From the NCBI RefSeq assembly GCF_002127325.2, contig NC_035448.2:85950587-86014586 (forward strand): 64,000 nt of DNA. The letters run 5' to 3'. Source of the DNA: Helianthus annuus (taxonomy: Eukaryota > Streptophyta > Magnoliopsida > Asterales > Asteraceae). Positions 46,117-59,703 of the stretch are shown in pieces. Both the position numbers and the translations under genes were made by a program. The notes beneath the pieces are model-generated. The model was not told the DNA's origin. It made no database searches and was given only the letters and a program-made list of their open reading frames with translations. Numbering within the stretch: position 1 is the first letter of the stretch; each line of letters begins with the position of its first letter.

Positions 46117-49100
46117 TGTCACACCCTGGCTTTGCGGAAGCGTGGTTAATTTGGTGTGACTTCTTAATACCATAGCTTAACCATAACAAGCTATATGAAT
46201 TTAAAATCATGCAAAGTCGTCCATTGAAAATAAAATTGTCAAACATTGTCTAAATGGGTAAACACCCAACAACCATTACTTGTCTTAAACAGTACAACCA
46301 CTACCATAAAGCAAACATAAATAAACATGGTTCAGGGGCTATGGCTTGTCCAGGAAAGAGCCATAAGCCTTGAACCCGGATGACTCTGAGTCTAAATGCA
46401 GCGGGAAATCCTGCTAAACCGTGCCAGATCCTTAATTCCCTGAAATACATGTAAGTTGAAAAATCAACAATAATGTTGAGCGAGTTCATGCGAAAATGAG
46501 TAAATAAACCTTTATCTTTATCAAAAATCCTGGTATGTAGCAAATAAGGAAAAAGAGATCACCAATGGTTTGCAAGGCCATTGATATGTGTAAATGCAAG
46601 TAGGAAGGCTCAAACCTAGCAAATTTATGCGTCGGGAACAAAGTCATCCCAAGGTCCGTTCTGCTGGACCTGGGACTGGGCTCGCTACACCCAAATAGAT
46701 CTACCGCTCCTGCCCCTCGGTCCTACCCTGAGGATTAATGACCTCAAGTTTCCGCCTACCCATTCACATGATCTAAGTAACCCTCCTTACGCTAACCATA
46801 CCATGTATAACATATCCATAATCATTGTAACATGTATTTCACCCCCGCAGTTTATAAAACTGAAAACAGTTAAGAGAAAAGGGGGACATGAACTCACAGT
46901 GAACGCGTCACAAAATCAAGCAATCCAATATCCAGGTGCTGTGCAACGACCTACATGTGCTAATTCTATTAGACGGATGGCCGTGCTTTAGCTTCATAGT
47001 TTACATTTTTGGGAAACAGTTAGTCAACCGTTTCGTATATATATTTGATACGCATTCTCCTTCCCAAGGATGGGGGAATTAAATACATGTATACTTATAT
47101 TATTTTATTAAGTCCCACTTAATATATTTTATTTCTTATTTCAAAATATATTCATTTTTCTCAAAAATAATATATTTCCTTTTTCTCATAATATTTTCCC
47201 AAAATAATATATAGACAACATACGCGCTTATGAATACTTCTGAATAAAGCGTAAGTTACGTTTTGGTGATTAAGTGGTAATGATAATTACCGTTGTAACT
47301 TATATTCTCGACGTATAAGCGTTTGTATTATTTCGGGCTTGACAAGGTTAGTAAATATTATTTTTACTCTAAAAAATAATATTTATACATTTTCACAAAA
47401 TAATCATAAACAGTGAGGTGGCAAAATATATTTACCGAATATATACTTATCTCGTTTATTTTTGTGAAAATCCCACCTCCGATTATTTGTAAATAAAGTT
47501 GTGGCGAAATATATTTGAAAACATGTCAAAGTAGTCTAACACTTGTAAATAATTCTAAGTGTTAGATTTTTAGAAAATTTCGCCAGAGTTTCCCCTGTAA
47601 CTGGAGGTGGCCACGCTTTCAAGCGTATCATTTTCTTTTACAAATCATCTCAACAATTTATCAAATCAACCGACTCAATCTTTAATACTTCAAATAGAAG
47701 ATTAGTTAGTAAAATTGCATCGTTTTCATGAACTTGTAGTTTTTACAAAAACTACGGTGTAGATCTCGTTACATTTAGTGGATCTATATATAACATAACT
47801 TAGTCTTGCAAAAACCTCGTTTTTGGAACAAATCACTTCTTACAACTTCCCGACAATTTTTGTAAACATTGTTATTTTGTCGGATCTTTTATTCTACAAG
47901 TGTTTCTACACTTGTAGTTTATAGAAATCGTATTTGTTAACACTTTATCCACTTTTATAAAAACATGATTTTCTCGACACCCGGTCCTACGAATATACCA
48001 CTTGTACCTACGTAGATCGGCTTGTTTTAAAAACTATTTTTCATGTTAAAACACTTTTATACAAGTTCATGTTTCTCGTGTGGTGGAGTTTCACCTTTTA
48101 ACCCTTGAACCGCTGGCATCTAGTGTATGCCAAAATTCGAGATTTTAACAAAGTCGGGTTAAACGATGATAAGAGCCACCACATCATAGATCGGGCCATT
48201 TTAATCAACATGTTCAAATACTACGACATTTACACGCGTTTTGAGCTTTTAACCAACGATATTCACGTTTTAGTAAACTTTAAAGTTTCATTAAGCGGGT
48301 TACCGACATTCAACCGACAAATATCCTTTTAACCACTTTAGACATGACCAAAAATGAGTTTTAAACGTTATACCTCTAGCTCGGGGCTAGGGAAGAAACT
48401 AGTCGAAAACTGCGTGGATAATAGCAAACTGTAGAGGTCCTTCGCGTTCCGTTTGTTCCGAGCTCCGTTGTACGTAACCACCGACACTTGTATGGACTTG
48501 GAATTGCAAGACTTGAACCGAAAAACGGATGGGTGGTGGTGCTAGTGTTCGGCCGAGAGGGAGAGCAAGGGAGGGAGAGAGAGTGAAGGTGAGGTGTGTG
48601 TGTGTTTAGGTGTGAGAGGTGAGGGTTATTTATAGAAAAAGTCGTCTCGATCTTCGCGTAATCTAATATAAAATAATAAAGGACGTACTCTCCCGGTCCC
48701 ACTAGTTGGCCGATCCCATTGGGATGTAATGGTGCTCGGTTCGTTTCCAAACGTTCAGTTACGGTTCAGTTTGGTTAAGTGCGTTAAGTGCGAGGTCTAA
48801 CCCCGTTAGTTGCTTTAGTGCATTAAAAGCGGGTGTTAGGGTAATCAGGGACCCTAACTGGCTCAGAAAAGTACTAATATTAATTTTGGCAATATTTGTA
48901 TGTTCCGGGTATTGTCCGGTTGTTCGGTCGGATAGTAATCCGTTAAAGTGCTTAAGATATCCGTTAAGCGTCATAAATAATATTTTTTTTAGCGACACAA
49001 TTTATTCTGCAAAGTGTCGGGAATAATTCCTCATATTTTGGCACTTTATTAATTAGCTAGAAGCTAGTGTGTTGATAAAAGTGCTGTGTTCCGTGCTTAA

Positions 49101-49487
49101 AGTATGTTTTAGGCACATCCAAATCTCTATATCTTATTCCTAGAGACGTAATCATACAACCCTTGTATCCCTACACACACTATGGGTGTAGTAAAATAAT
49201 TCTGGCTCATTCAGGCCTTTAGAGGCAGTGTTTGCCTGATGCTGGCTATACCAGCATGTTCACTGTGTATCCGTTTAGTGCTACTGTGCTTTTGTGCATC
49301 ATGTTTGTCACTAAGGTTTAGTAAATAAGTAGTGTAGTGACAGGAATATCAAAGTATGATGCAGATATGTACAAGTACCAACAATCAAGTAGCAGTTTAT
49401 CAGCAAACTCAGTAAAGCACAGTAATTAGGCAATAATTAATAATTAATTAAGTCGTACGGATACCTGGTTTTGAGAGGGTTGTCACA
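46117..49487 (-). repeat. 5' LTR of Tekay-like element
   Basis: Copy of 35654-39024 at a constant offset of 10463 with two noticed substitutions. It would drive the element from the TATA box near 48626-48635 (minus strand). Confidence 0.96.
48626..48635 (-). promoter_or_regulatory. TATA box in 5' LTR of Tekay-like element
   Basis: Minus-strand CTATAAATAA, followed by CTCTC-rich sequence (a (GA)n run on the + strand at about 48560-48590) as expected around a plant start site. Confidence 0.5.
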
Positions 49488-50424
49488 CTACAAGCATGCA
49501 GACAAGCGTGTCAGACGACGTTGGTGAGTTCAAAGTTTTGTTAACGCGTTTAGTTACCAGGCATGTGTATAAAACAGTTCAACAGTTCAATAGTTCAATA
49601 ATTTGATTTGATGTTGTTATTAACTCGATTACCGCAGATGGCTACAAGATGTATTTGCCCAACCCCAATGTCTCTATCAAAACATTGGTCATGCTTTAAG
49701 GAAATTAGTTCACGCCCGTCCTCCCCAGTACAGTGTGAGGGTGCTAAACCTAATAGCGCTATCAACTAATAACCTCGTCGCCTCCCCGACAACTATCGGT
49801 AGATGTAAGGGGTCTTATGTGATAGACAATGAGTGTAATAACAAACATCCCATTAACCTGACGTTCCTCCCCGGAACGTTACCCGATATCCCTCCCAAGG
49901 ATGCATGCTTGGAAAAGAGCAGTGAACTCACCTTTGGTTTGCTCGGTAGAATAATTTACCTGTTTAACAAAAGTGATCAACTAGTCCTATGATAGTTACA
50001 TATAACAATCAGTTTGGTATGCACAATTATTTACACGTCTTTGCACATATGTCATCAAACAAAGTCACGTTTACACCATAATCCAGGTTGGGTGATTTGA
50101 TTATCCTTTCCGTGAATATACGCTTATAACTAAGAATCCTACAACATAGGTATCCGTACACTGTGTATCATATTAATTCACAGATTTATATGTACGCATA
50201 CCATATAGTTATACAAGTTATTATATCACTACACAAGTTAATCAATATCTTGATTACACAAATTACCGGCCCATTCCTTAATACCCAAACCAACTGGCCC
50301 ACTTAACATTAGAGATAACATTACTAACACATAACAAATATAACTTGCAAGCCTACCTGGACCCGGTTGAGCTTGGGCCCAATCAGAAAGTTGAAAACTA
50401 TTGTGCGGCCCGGCGCACATCAAG
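49488..50424 (-). repeat. 3' LTR of gypsy D, piece 2
   Basis: CTACA (second TSD copy) and then sequence matching 60013-60780 of the 5' LTR. An ORF at 49735-49992 has a homologous copy at 60259-60516; both lie inside LTR sequence and show no protein signal. The piece ends with TCAAG, the TSD of the solo LTR. Confidence 0.85.
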
Positions 50425-53400
50425 TGTGACATCTGTGCTTGTAATCATTGTAAACAGTTCAGTTATCAATGAAATAAAGTTATTTGATCCCTATGTTTGT
50501 TTGTTTATGTTTGATGTTTTTCATGTTTTGACTTTTATTCGATTTCAAACTCTATATCGCTTTCTGGAGAATTATACGCAAACTGGTGCGAAAACGTAAT
50601 CAGTTAAACACGAAAAATACTTCGGAACATCAATTTATGCTTAACATACCTTAAATAACCTTTACATAACTTAGAAATAAGTTTTGAAGGCTTTGGTATG
50701 GCAAAATCTAGTCTATTCGCTTACAGGGACTAAAATTGACAAACTGCGAAAGTATGCCGATTTGAACAGTAACGAACATTCCGGAACATGATCATAAGTT
50801 AAACACACCCTAAATATCCTTTACATAGCTTAGAAATAGGCTTTGAGGGGTTCGGTGTGCTAAAATAAACTTTTGGGTCATTCAGGGACTAAAAGCGTCA
50901 AAAAGTGCATAAGTTTGCATTTTCGCGCATAACTTACGTTCTGAATACTTCCGGACATCCAAAAATTTATGTAAGCATTAAAATATTTTGTTTTAGTGTT
51001 TGGCTTGTCAAAAATCCATTCGTCGCGCAATTTGGACCGTTTTTGCGTCCGTTACGACTTCCGTCGTAATTAACCGAACAACGCAATCGTACGGCCAAAC
51101 GAACTAACATCCGGCATATTTTTGAGCATATTTCAAGTCCCCTATACTTTAACTTCATTTTAGAGCTTAAAAATGGGTTTGACGGGTTTTAGAAGTGCCA
51201 AAACACGTCCATACGCGCACAGGGGTCAAATCTGCCAAAACTGAAAGTTAGCTGGTCTGCAGGTCCCTTACGGACCGTATGGGGTTTCTTACGGTCCGTA
51301 AGCCCCTCCCAGATCAGCAGAAATGCTTTCCAGCCATTTTCACCTGTTACACACTTATGCACATGGTTTCTCCTAAACTATGGGCTGGTTTTGGGTGCCA
51401 ATGGTTTTGTAAATCAGTGGGTACGAGGTGTACGGCTCAGATTTAACGCTTGGGGAACAAGAAACGATCTTAACGGTTCCATGTTTCCTATAAATACCCA
51501 ACCCCAACTTCATTCAAACCCACTTGATTCTGATATTTTCTCTAAGTTGGAGTTATAAACACTTCATACATGAGAAATACTCGGAAATCAATCTTGCGGG
51601 GACCTTCTGTAAGTATTCTTTCGCGTTTTTCGTTCGTTTTAGCGTTAAAGTCAAACTGCGTTTGACTTTCTGCATTGACCAGTTTATGGTCAATGCGAAG
51701 TTCGCTTGAACTTCATAACGTGAGCGTAATCACGATGGTTATAGTCCCTAGCGACTATACCTACTGATTACCACGTTATCTAGGCTCAGTGACGAGTCGT
51801 AGTTTCGGCCAAAATGCGCTTTCTCACGTATTTTGTAACCAAACTACTCTAGGGTATTAAAACCGTTTGTTTTAATACCAAACCTGATTTCTACCTTCAC
51901 TAAACATGTTCTAGCATGTTTAGCTCGTCGCTTTTAGATTTGTGCTTGTTTAGGGTCGTAAAGGTAAGCGATCTAATCAATCGCTTATGCTTATGCTTAC
52001 GAACCCGACCCATTTGGTCGATCATTAGGATCCGACCAAACATTTTAGGTGACCATAGTTTTATAGGGAATAACCTTCCGAGGTTATACCTTATGGTCAC
52101 GACGTTTAAGTAGTTGTGTGATAAGTAGTTCTTATGCCTTAGGTAAATTACCAAAATACCCTCTTTGCACCAAAATTCATTTTAAGCCTATGTAACATAA
52201 ATTTTGACATCTAAACTGATTTAGCAACAATATTAAGCATGTTAAGGCATAACTTGCTTGTCATAGGACTAGTTAAGCATTCCGAACGTGTTTTACGCGA
52301 GCGACGCGTTAAAGTAGCATAAGCTACCTAAACGGGTCGTAACGGGTCGAAAGCACTTAGGATAGGTTTCGTTTTAGTACGTAGGCTTTGTTAAACCATG
52401 TTACATAAGTTCCCCTACTTATTTGGTTTACGAACCCTCGTACTACCCGATCCTCCGATAGGTCCGTTTATTAATGTAGATACCTATATAGGTGCCGTTT
52501 GATTCCGTGATCTACTAGCATTGCTTGGTGGTTATCCTACGACTTCTAAGCAATCTCAAGTGAGTACATAGTCCCCTCTTTTACTATTTTCCAAACATTT
52601 TGGGGTGAAACACATGTGCCTACTTGTTACTTTCATGCTTTCCATGTTTTCACAACTTATACTTGCTATGTTCATTAGTACACTATTAGTACATGATTTC
52701 ATTATGTTTTGCTATGTATGTTTACTTAACATGCTAGCACATTGATTTACATTACATTACTTTGCTATATATGTTTACATGGCATATTAGCACATTGTTT
52801 TACATGACTTTTCTGCTTTGTATGTTTACTTAGCATACTTAGTACATTGTTTTCACATAACTTGTTTACATTTGGTATGACATTTGGTTTGCATAAACGG
52901 TTCTTTACTACATTCATTAACATTAGCTACGCCGCTCGGTAGTAAGTAATGGTACCATAGGACTTGACAAATCCCGTTTCTGACATCCTGGGTTGGTTTG
53001 GATGTAAGGAATGACTGAATCCGAAAACATTTTACTTTGATAACCTTTACTCTAAGGTTATCCTGCTGTCTCAAGGCTTGAATGTAATGCGTTAACTTAC
53101 CACATAAATGTTTGTATCAATAAAGCAAGCTTTTACTTGGCAAAACATAACTTTTTGATTTATTCAAAATACTTTGTTTTGCTCCTTTTTACTTATGGTT
53201 AAGTATTCTCATTTTGTTACTTACCATACATAACTTTTGTTTACACTTAACTACATGACTACATTTTGGGTTTTAAACATTGACAATGGTTTAGACAAGA
53301 ACATTTGATGATTGGTTTGAACATGAACTATATACTTTGGTGGACTGTTTAAGTGACTTAAGTAACGATATGTGTGTAGTATGCTACAAGCATGGTGGAT

Positions 53401-54055
53401 ACGCCGCTGGTACTTCCTATACATAAGTGCTTGTATTGTATTACATGACATACCGTTATTTAAATCATTCAGTTTTGGACTTATACATTTTTGCAAATAA
53501 CATACTTTTCACAAGACTTTGTTTTACAAAACAATTTATTTCATACAACTTATTTTTACTTGGTTATTCTTTTAACCATACATCATTCTTTTATACATAC
53601 ATATTAACTGATTTGTTATCGCTTTTCAAACATTTTATAAGCAAACACTTAAACTAGATTCATGACAAGTTTTCATTAAACATTTTCTTAAACCTAAGTC
53701 ATGAATCCTATTTTCATAAAACCTATGTTACTCACAGGCATTTTTATGCTGACGTACCTATTTTCACATGTGTTTCAGGAGCTAATGCATAGGATGATCG
53801 TGACACGCTAGGGTGGACTTGGGCCTTAGTGACATAAAACAGAGCTAGACTTAGTTTAATTATGTTATGCACTCTTTATTTTAGTAGTTTTAAGACAATA
53901 TAACACAATGGTTCTTGTTTTGAACAATGTATTCCACCCTTGGGTGATGAATAAAATTTTATTTTAATTACCATGGTTGTGGAACAATAATTCTGTTACA
54001 ACACTCCCCGACGTTTCCGCCACGATTTGATGTTTTACGTGGTCGGGGTGTGACA
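50425..54055 (+). mobile_element. Solo gypsy LTR, 3.63 kb, TSD TCAAG
   Basis: Starts TGTGACATCTGTGC and ends GGTCGGGGTGTGACA, with TCAAG on both sides (50420-50424, 54056-54060). No internal coding region, primer site or polypurine tract, so it is a product of LTR-LTR recombination. It contains a TATA box at 51489-51496 with two inverted ACGGACCGT/ACGGTCCGT motifs 180-220 bases upstream. Its 3' part is homologous to the truncated LTR at 26640-27638. Orientation is +, opposite to the host LTR. Confidence 0.88.
51489..51496 (+). promoter_or_regulatory. TATA box of the solo LTR
   Basis: TATAAATA followed by ACCCAACCCCAACTTC. The palindromes TTACGGACCGTA and TTACGGTCCGTAAG lie upstream at about 51270-51302. 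Confidence 0.5.
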
Positions 54056-54060
54056 TCAAG

Positions 54061-55177
54061 ATGGTTCGTTCCACTGCGACCAGCCCGTCGCTTCATAGTT
54101 GGGCTGATCCAGCTCGTTTGTAACGTTTGGCTGCGGCCCAGATGTCAAGTCCGCTGTTCCAGCCTGCGGCCCAATCGCATGACCCAACTGAGTGTGTGAT
54201 GTCACATAGTGGTTGGCCCATGTGCATATGTTTAACTGGGCTTAAACATGTAGTCCATCAGGAGTGTTTAATCATATCTATAGTGTGCAGCAATATCCAT
54301 TTATTTAATATCAACAACATCGAATAATCAGTTATTCGTTTCCCAACATTCATGCAAACCTAATCATTGTTATATCATTAACCAAGAACCCCTCTAAGTA
54401 AACCAAAGTAATTTGCATGTATTTTTTTTTCATGTTGTACAACAATACCCACTAGCCATCACCAATTTTCTATCTATATCATCATATAATTTATAATCAT
54501 ATAACTAACAGTCCATACTGCACCAAATCAATTAGCAAAACATCAATTATTCGACATAGATCAATCAATTCATCTTTTCATCCCACTTATCAAATCCTTA
54601 TTATCATGCAAGAATCATAGTTTCACATATTTATAAAACCTAGATCAAGATTTCACATAAGCCCAAACACTAATCAAGAATTAATATAACAGTAAATCCA
54701 CTAACCAATGGCTTGCTCTAATAGAATGATGTCTTCGGTGATGGGGAGGGTCCTACTGCCGTCGCAATACAAGGAGGGTAATAGGGTTTGCAATATTTTG
54801 TGTGCATATAAGTTTACGTATACATAAATATATAGGGAGGAGAGGTTGGGCCAATTGTATTTACTAACAAAATAAGGATTGGGCCGAGATTACCAAGGAT
54901 TGGGCCAAATTTACTAAACAGGAGGCGGCCCAATGACTTTTTCTTTCGATCGGATCCGTATAGGCCCAACAACACTAAACATGTGATTACAAACTAACCC
55001 ATTACAAGCACACACACACAATTACTCAATTACGATATATATATGTCCTAACATGTTTATCAAAGTCACAGTTACAGTTTGAACAAATTTATTAAAACAA
55101 GCACATGAAAGACAATAACGAGAGGAATCGGAATCGCAAGACCGTAGGCACTAACCTTGAAAGTTCGGATTGTCACA
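54061..55177 (-). repeat. 3' LTR of gypsy D, piece 3
   Basis: From the second TCAAG copy to GGATTGTCACA at 55177, where the internal region starts with a polypurine-tract-like complement TCATCCCCAAC. The corresponding part of the 5' LTR is not in the window. Confidence 0.75.
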
Positions 55178-58100
55178 TCATCCCCAACTTGAAAGAAATT
55201 TCATCCCGAAATTTGACAAGCAAGCACAGAGAAGTGAAGTGATAAATCAAGATTGCTGCCGGTTTTCCTCAGGTGCCACATCATCCCCAACTTGAAGAGG
55301 AATTTCGTCCCAAAATTCACCAGTTTTACCAGAATTAGATTCGTCATCAGGAAAAAGTTGAGGATACTTAAGCTTCATCTGATCCTCGCACTCCCACGTG
55401 AACTCCGGTCCACGTCTTGAGTTCCATCGAACTCTCACAATTGTCGTACAACTATGCTAACGAACCTTGACTTCCTAGTCCATGTTTTTGATAAATTCCT
55501 CAACATCTGCAACTTGCCTTTAACATCAGACGCTAATAAAGGTATCACAAGCGTTCCATCGAACAAACACTACCTTAGATTCGAGGCATAAATGATATCA
55601 TGTGTGTTACCCAATTCGTCGGGTAACTCGAGTTTGTAGGCGACATGACCGATTCTTTCCAGAATTCTGAATAACTCAGTGTAACATAAATTAGGCTTGC
55701 CATGCTTCCCAAGCGTACCACACCCTCCCAGGGTGAGACTTCCAATATGACACGTTCGCCTACAGCGAACTCCCGGTGTTTCCTAAGTTATCAGGGTTCC
55801 TGGCGATCACGCATTGTCGCCACACAATTTCCAATACCGTGTGCAAGTCCTAGACCTGTGATTAGGTTGTCATCCACCTCAATCCACAAGGAGGTTGGCA
55901 TTATCATCCACGTAATGCCTCAAAGAGCTGTATGCATACTAAAACGGTAACGGCTACAGTAGAGCTCACCCAAAGATAAGTGTCCTTCCCAAATGTTCAC
56001 TAAAGTCAATCACGCACATGCTTGCAACATATCTTCGTGTGTCAGGATGGTTCGTTACTCTGTCCGGTTGTCCTACAATGATAAGTAATGCTCATGTCTA
56101 GATGTGAGCCAAAGGTGTTGCGTATTGCCTGCCATAAATCAGGTATGGATCAAACTGAAAGGTAACAGGAGTTGGCACCTTGTGCCTAACAACCGCCTCT
56201 CCCAGAGGGATATTCGCAAGCTGTGAAGACTCGTCAGTTTCCTTGATTGCAAGAAAGTGTGCTGGTTACGTGAGGCAATCGACGATCACCCAGGTGATAA
56301 CGATAATGTTTCCGTTTCTAGTTTTAGGTAGACTTGTGATAACATCCATGGAAGTCTGTTCTCATTTTCATATGGGTGTTTCTGGTTGCTGATACTCCAC
56401 CTTGACTTTTCTTACAGGTCAAGCATCACTTACATACATTGCCAGGTGGGTCTTCATGCCCGATCACCAGTACAAGATTTAGAGATCCTAATATCTCTCA
56501 TCAAAATCCAGACGACTAGAATATCGAGGTCGGCATGCTTTGCTCGACACGAGTTTCCTACAGTTGCCGTATAATAAGATCCACATTCATTCCATGAGGT
56601 AGCGCATATCATCCGACCTGCCAAAGGTTGCTTCTCCATGCCCCGCATGGGTTCTACTTGAAAATCCTCTTCCTTCAGTTCTCCAGTCTGAACAGAGCGA
56701 GTTTGATCAGGTAGGTTAGAGTCGATAATGAGATGCAGAGCTCGTGCACATTCAAGTTTCACAGTCGTAATCATCCAAAAATTCCATCCAGCGATGCCAT
56801 AAACTGATTTAGCTCTTTCGAAACCAGGGTACACGGGAGGCCCTTGTGATCGGTCTAAGTAGTGCATTCGGTACCATCCAAGTAATGCCTCCAACTTACA
56901 TCCAAAGACCACGGTTTCCACCGCAGATTGGGTGTCGTGCAATTCTCCTTGTAAGTCTATTACGTAAGCTATCACCTTCTCATGTTGCATCGGCGTGTAA
57001 CTGAGACTCTGATTTGAACCATCATGATATACCACTAAATCACCCGCACCCTCGGGTAGAGACGATGCTCGATGTATTGCAGAGTTGGGATTCGAAAGCT
57101 GAAAAGACGTCCTCCTGTTTTGTTTCCCAAGAACACAGCACCCTGCTGTGGTAAAGAGATTTAAGCTGCGCGATCTTCGAAAATCCTGAGATGAATCAGC
57201 GATAGCATCTAGTGAGACCAAGAAATTGCTGTATCCTCGAAGGGATCTTTGGTGTCGATCAATTTCTAACCAAAACGGGTCTTAGTGAGATCCAAGTGTA
57301 TTCCTACTTCATTGATTATATAACCAAAAAGGTATCCCTCGCATCCAGAAATTAAATTTATCAATACTTCGCGCGGTGTGGCTCCTTTTACAGGAGCTCT
57401 CAAATAAGATACAAAGCTGCCCATGATGTTCCTTTCTCTTGGAAATGATTCAGCATGTCATCAATAAGCATGGTCGAGTCATGTGATCCATACAACTGCT
57501 GGTGTGATGATTAGCTCGAAGGTCTTGTAATAAAACGTCGAAATGGCCGCACTTCGCTTGGTATGCCGTTGCAGGCACATTCTCCCCTTAGACTACCTTC
57601 TGACAATAGCTCGTTTGTTATTCAATCCTCGAATGGAAGCTCGACCCCCGCAACTGGTCGTCAGGTTGTCAATATATGGTCGTGGCAAACGGTTCTCAGC
57701 TGTTGCCTTATTGAGTTCTTGAAAATCAGTACACATACGAAAAGGCTTCACGGATATAACTTGGGCTCCCCAACGCGAAAAGCTAGGTCTGACAAAACTC
57801 CTGTTCAACAATTCCTGCAGTTAATTAGACAGTCTTGCAACCCTCCTGGTGCAAGACGGTAAGAGTGCGTGTAGTCAGGGCTGCCTTTGGCGCGAGATCA
57901 GACTGAGATTTCGCCTAACAGTTGTGGAGGTAAACCCGAAAATTCCTTGGGTAGCACACCGAAAGGAATCACGAATGATTGGTGGATCCTCGATCCTCTG
58001 TTTCCTTAGCCCTAACATCAGTAACGGTTGCTAGTATAGCGGAGTAATCCCTTTCTGGCCTTCATAGCTGAAATGGCGCTAACCTTTGCACCAGTCTGAT

Positions 58101-59703
58101 GCTTTAGGACAAATAACGATTCTCCACACAAAATTTTCTCCCCACTGGTGTATCTGCGCGATCTTTGGATAACCTATCCACACTAACTACTGTACTGCAA
58201 CCATCAAGGTTAGTAGAAGGAAGGTTGACGTCGAACACTTGTCCCACATGGTCGATTTTACATCCCTGCGGACATATGAGGTTTCATTTGACTTGCCATC
58301 CGTTGCTGCCACAACAAGTTCGGTTTCAAGAAATATTAGGGCAAACAGATCGGAGATGAAGCAAATAGCTACCCATCCAAGCTATCGTGTTGCTATTACG
58401 CCTGGTATAGCCTATGCTAATACTAACTGTCCTTCCATGAGCTTCATTTCCAGTGTTGTTTTCGTCACGAGAATTTCCAGTACTGCCGTCGTTCCCTTGG
58501 TTGTTGTCACCTTAGCTTAACACAGTCAATCCATGTCGTAGTCACCTTCATTTCCATACTGTAATCTATGTTTCACGAATACCTTGATGTCGTCACGACT
58601 GTTGCCTCTAATGGCGTGGCATGTAACGGTGTCCTGTGACCTTTCACCAACAGGGTCCATCTTTTCCACATCCTGTGTCACGTCCTAGGCGTTACTCATT
58701 GTACCGGCAGCTTCACGTTCCATACCATGGTCAATTGTCATCGTTTATGTCCCGATTGGTTCGTAAAAGTTGACTCCCATGAGTCGCTGGCTGGGGTTAA
58801 GGATTCGATTGGAGTCAAATCGCTGATGTTCATTGCCGGTAACTAAGGTCGTTCAAATGCTGAAGTCGGTAAAGTACTATGTTTACCCTCTTGTCCATCG
58901 TTCTTGCAAGTTGACTGAGTAATACACGGTATGTTGCGAGAGTGTTGCAGAAGTGATCGCACTTCGGGATTTAAGACGTCAATACGTTAAGTTCTAGCAA
59001 ACGAAGAAAGGTGAGAAGGGTATAGACCAATCATTGTCGTTGCAACATCCAACTCAAGGATGTTCGTACAAGCACCTAACATTCTACACAGTTCGCTAGG
59101 CGTTTAGATGGGTGTTCAGGTACTACTCGATAGCATCGAGGTTCGATAGGATTCAGAGAGGAGTGAAAAGATCACGTTCAAGTAAGAGACAATCACTACC
59201 ACGACTCCTATAGACTTTTGTATTTCACATCGATCAAATAACAGAACGGAACCCCTTTTTCACTTGTTAAGCCTCACTGGGACTCGCATGCACCCCACAT
59301 TATTATTATGTGTGCACCCACAATAATATTGTGATTTGTATGCTCATCTCAGCTCCTCCTAACTCATGTCAAATTGTTCCTCAACCTCGAGTAGCAAAAA
59401 AAAAAAAGAGCATCACAAAACGTAAGTCATGAATGTTTAGGGAAATACCACCTTATCAGTCACATAACACATGCAAGTAATACATGAATTCTTACTGTTG
59501 TGCTAAACGTGCAATCACATGCAATATCATATGTAAGTGTTCACTAGTTATGTAGTACAATGAGTATACGAGAGATGAACCTTGTAGTCTGGAGCTGAGT
59601 GTCATGGTCGTATTCACGTATTCGGAACTGTTCCGTTATAGTCTGATTTTACAAAAACGTTTTAAAACCAAGTTCACTATAACTAGTGGCTCTGATACCA
59701 AAC
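55178..59703 (-). pseudogene. Decayed gag-pol region of gypsy D
   Basis: Remnants follow the order of the intact polyprotein at 39059-43660, on the same strand: chromodomain-like end at 55438-55247 (VRWNSRRGPEFTWE), integrase traces at about 55700-56450, RNase H at about 57060-56850 (VVYHDGSNQSLS), reverse transcriptase at 57811-57600 (FVRPSFSRWGAQV, FQELNKAT). Every part has frameshifts or stops, and the catalytic region of the reverse transcriptase cannot be read. From about 58100 to 59300 only gag-side debris is seen, and 59300-59690 is an unrecognised leader. Related to, but clearly diverged from, the Tekay-like copy. Confidence 0.75.

Larger units (their letters stand above)
35654..49487 (-). 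mobile_element. Complete Tekay-like chromovirus (gypsy), TSD CTACA
   Basis: A 13.83-kb element with LTRs of 3371 bp each, primer-site complement at 46102-46113, polypurine complement TTCTCCCCCCGT at 39025-39036, and CTACA on both sides (35649-35653, 49488-49492). The LTRs have equal length and constant offset, and I saw only two differences (37556/48019 and 37774/48237, both transitions). It carries an intact polyprotein and an extra ORF upstream of it. Long LTRs and a C-terminal chromodomain-like region point to the Tekay (Del) clade. All signs are of a recent and possibly still competent insertion. It reads on the minus strand. Confidence 0.95.

Noticed and set aside
49735..49992. 85-codon ORF, also found at 60259-60516
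   Set aside because: Two copies exist only because both lie in the LTRs of gypsy D; no protein signal.
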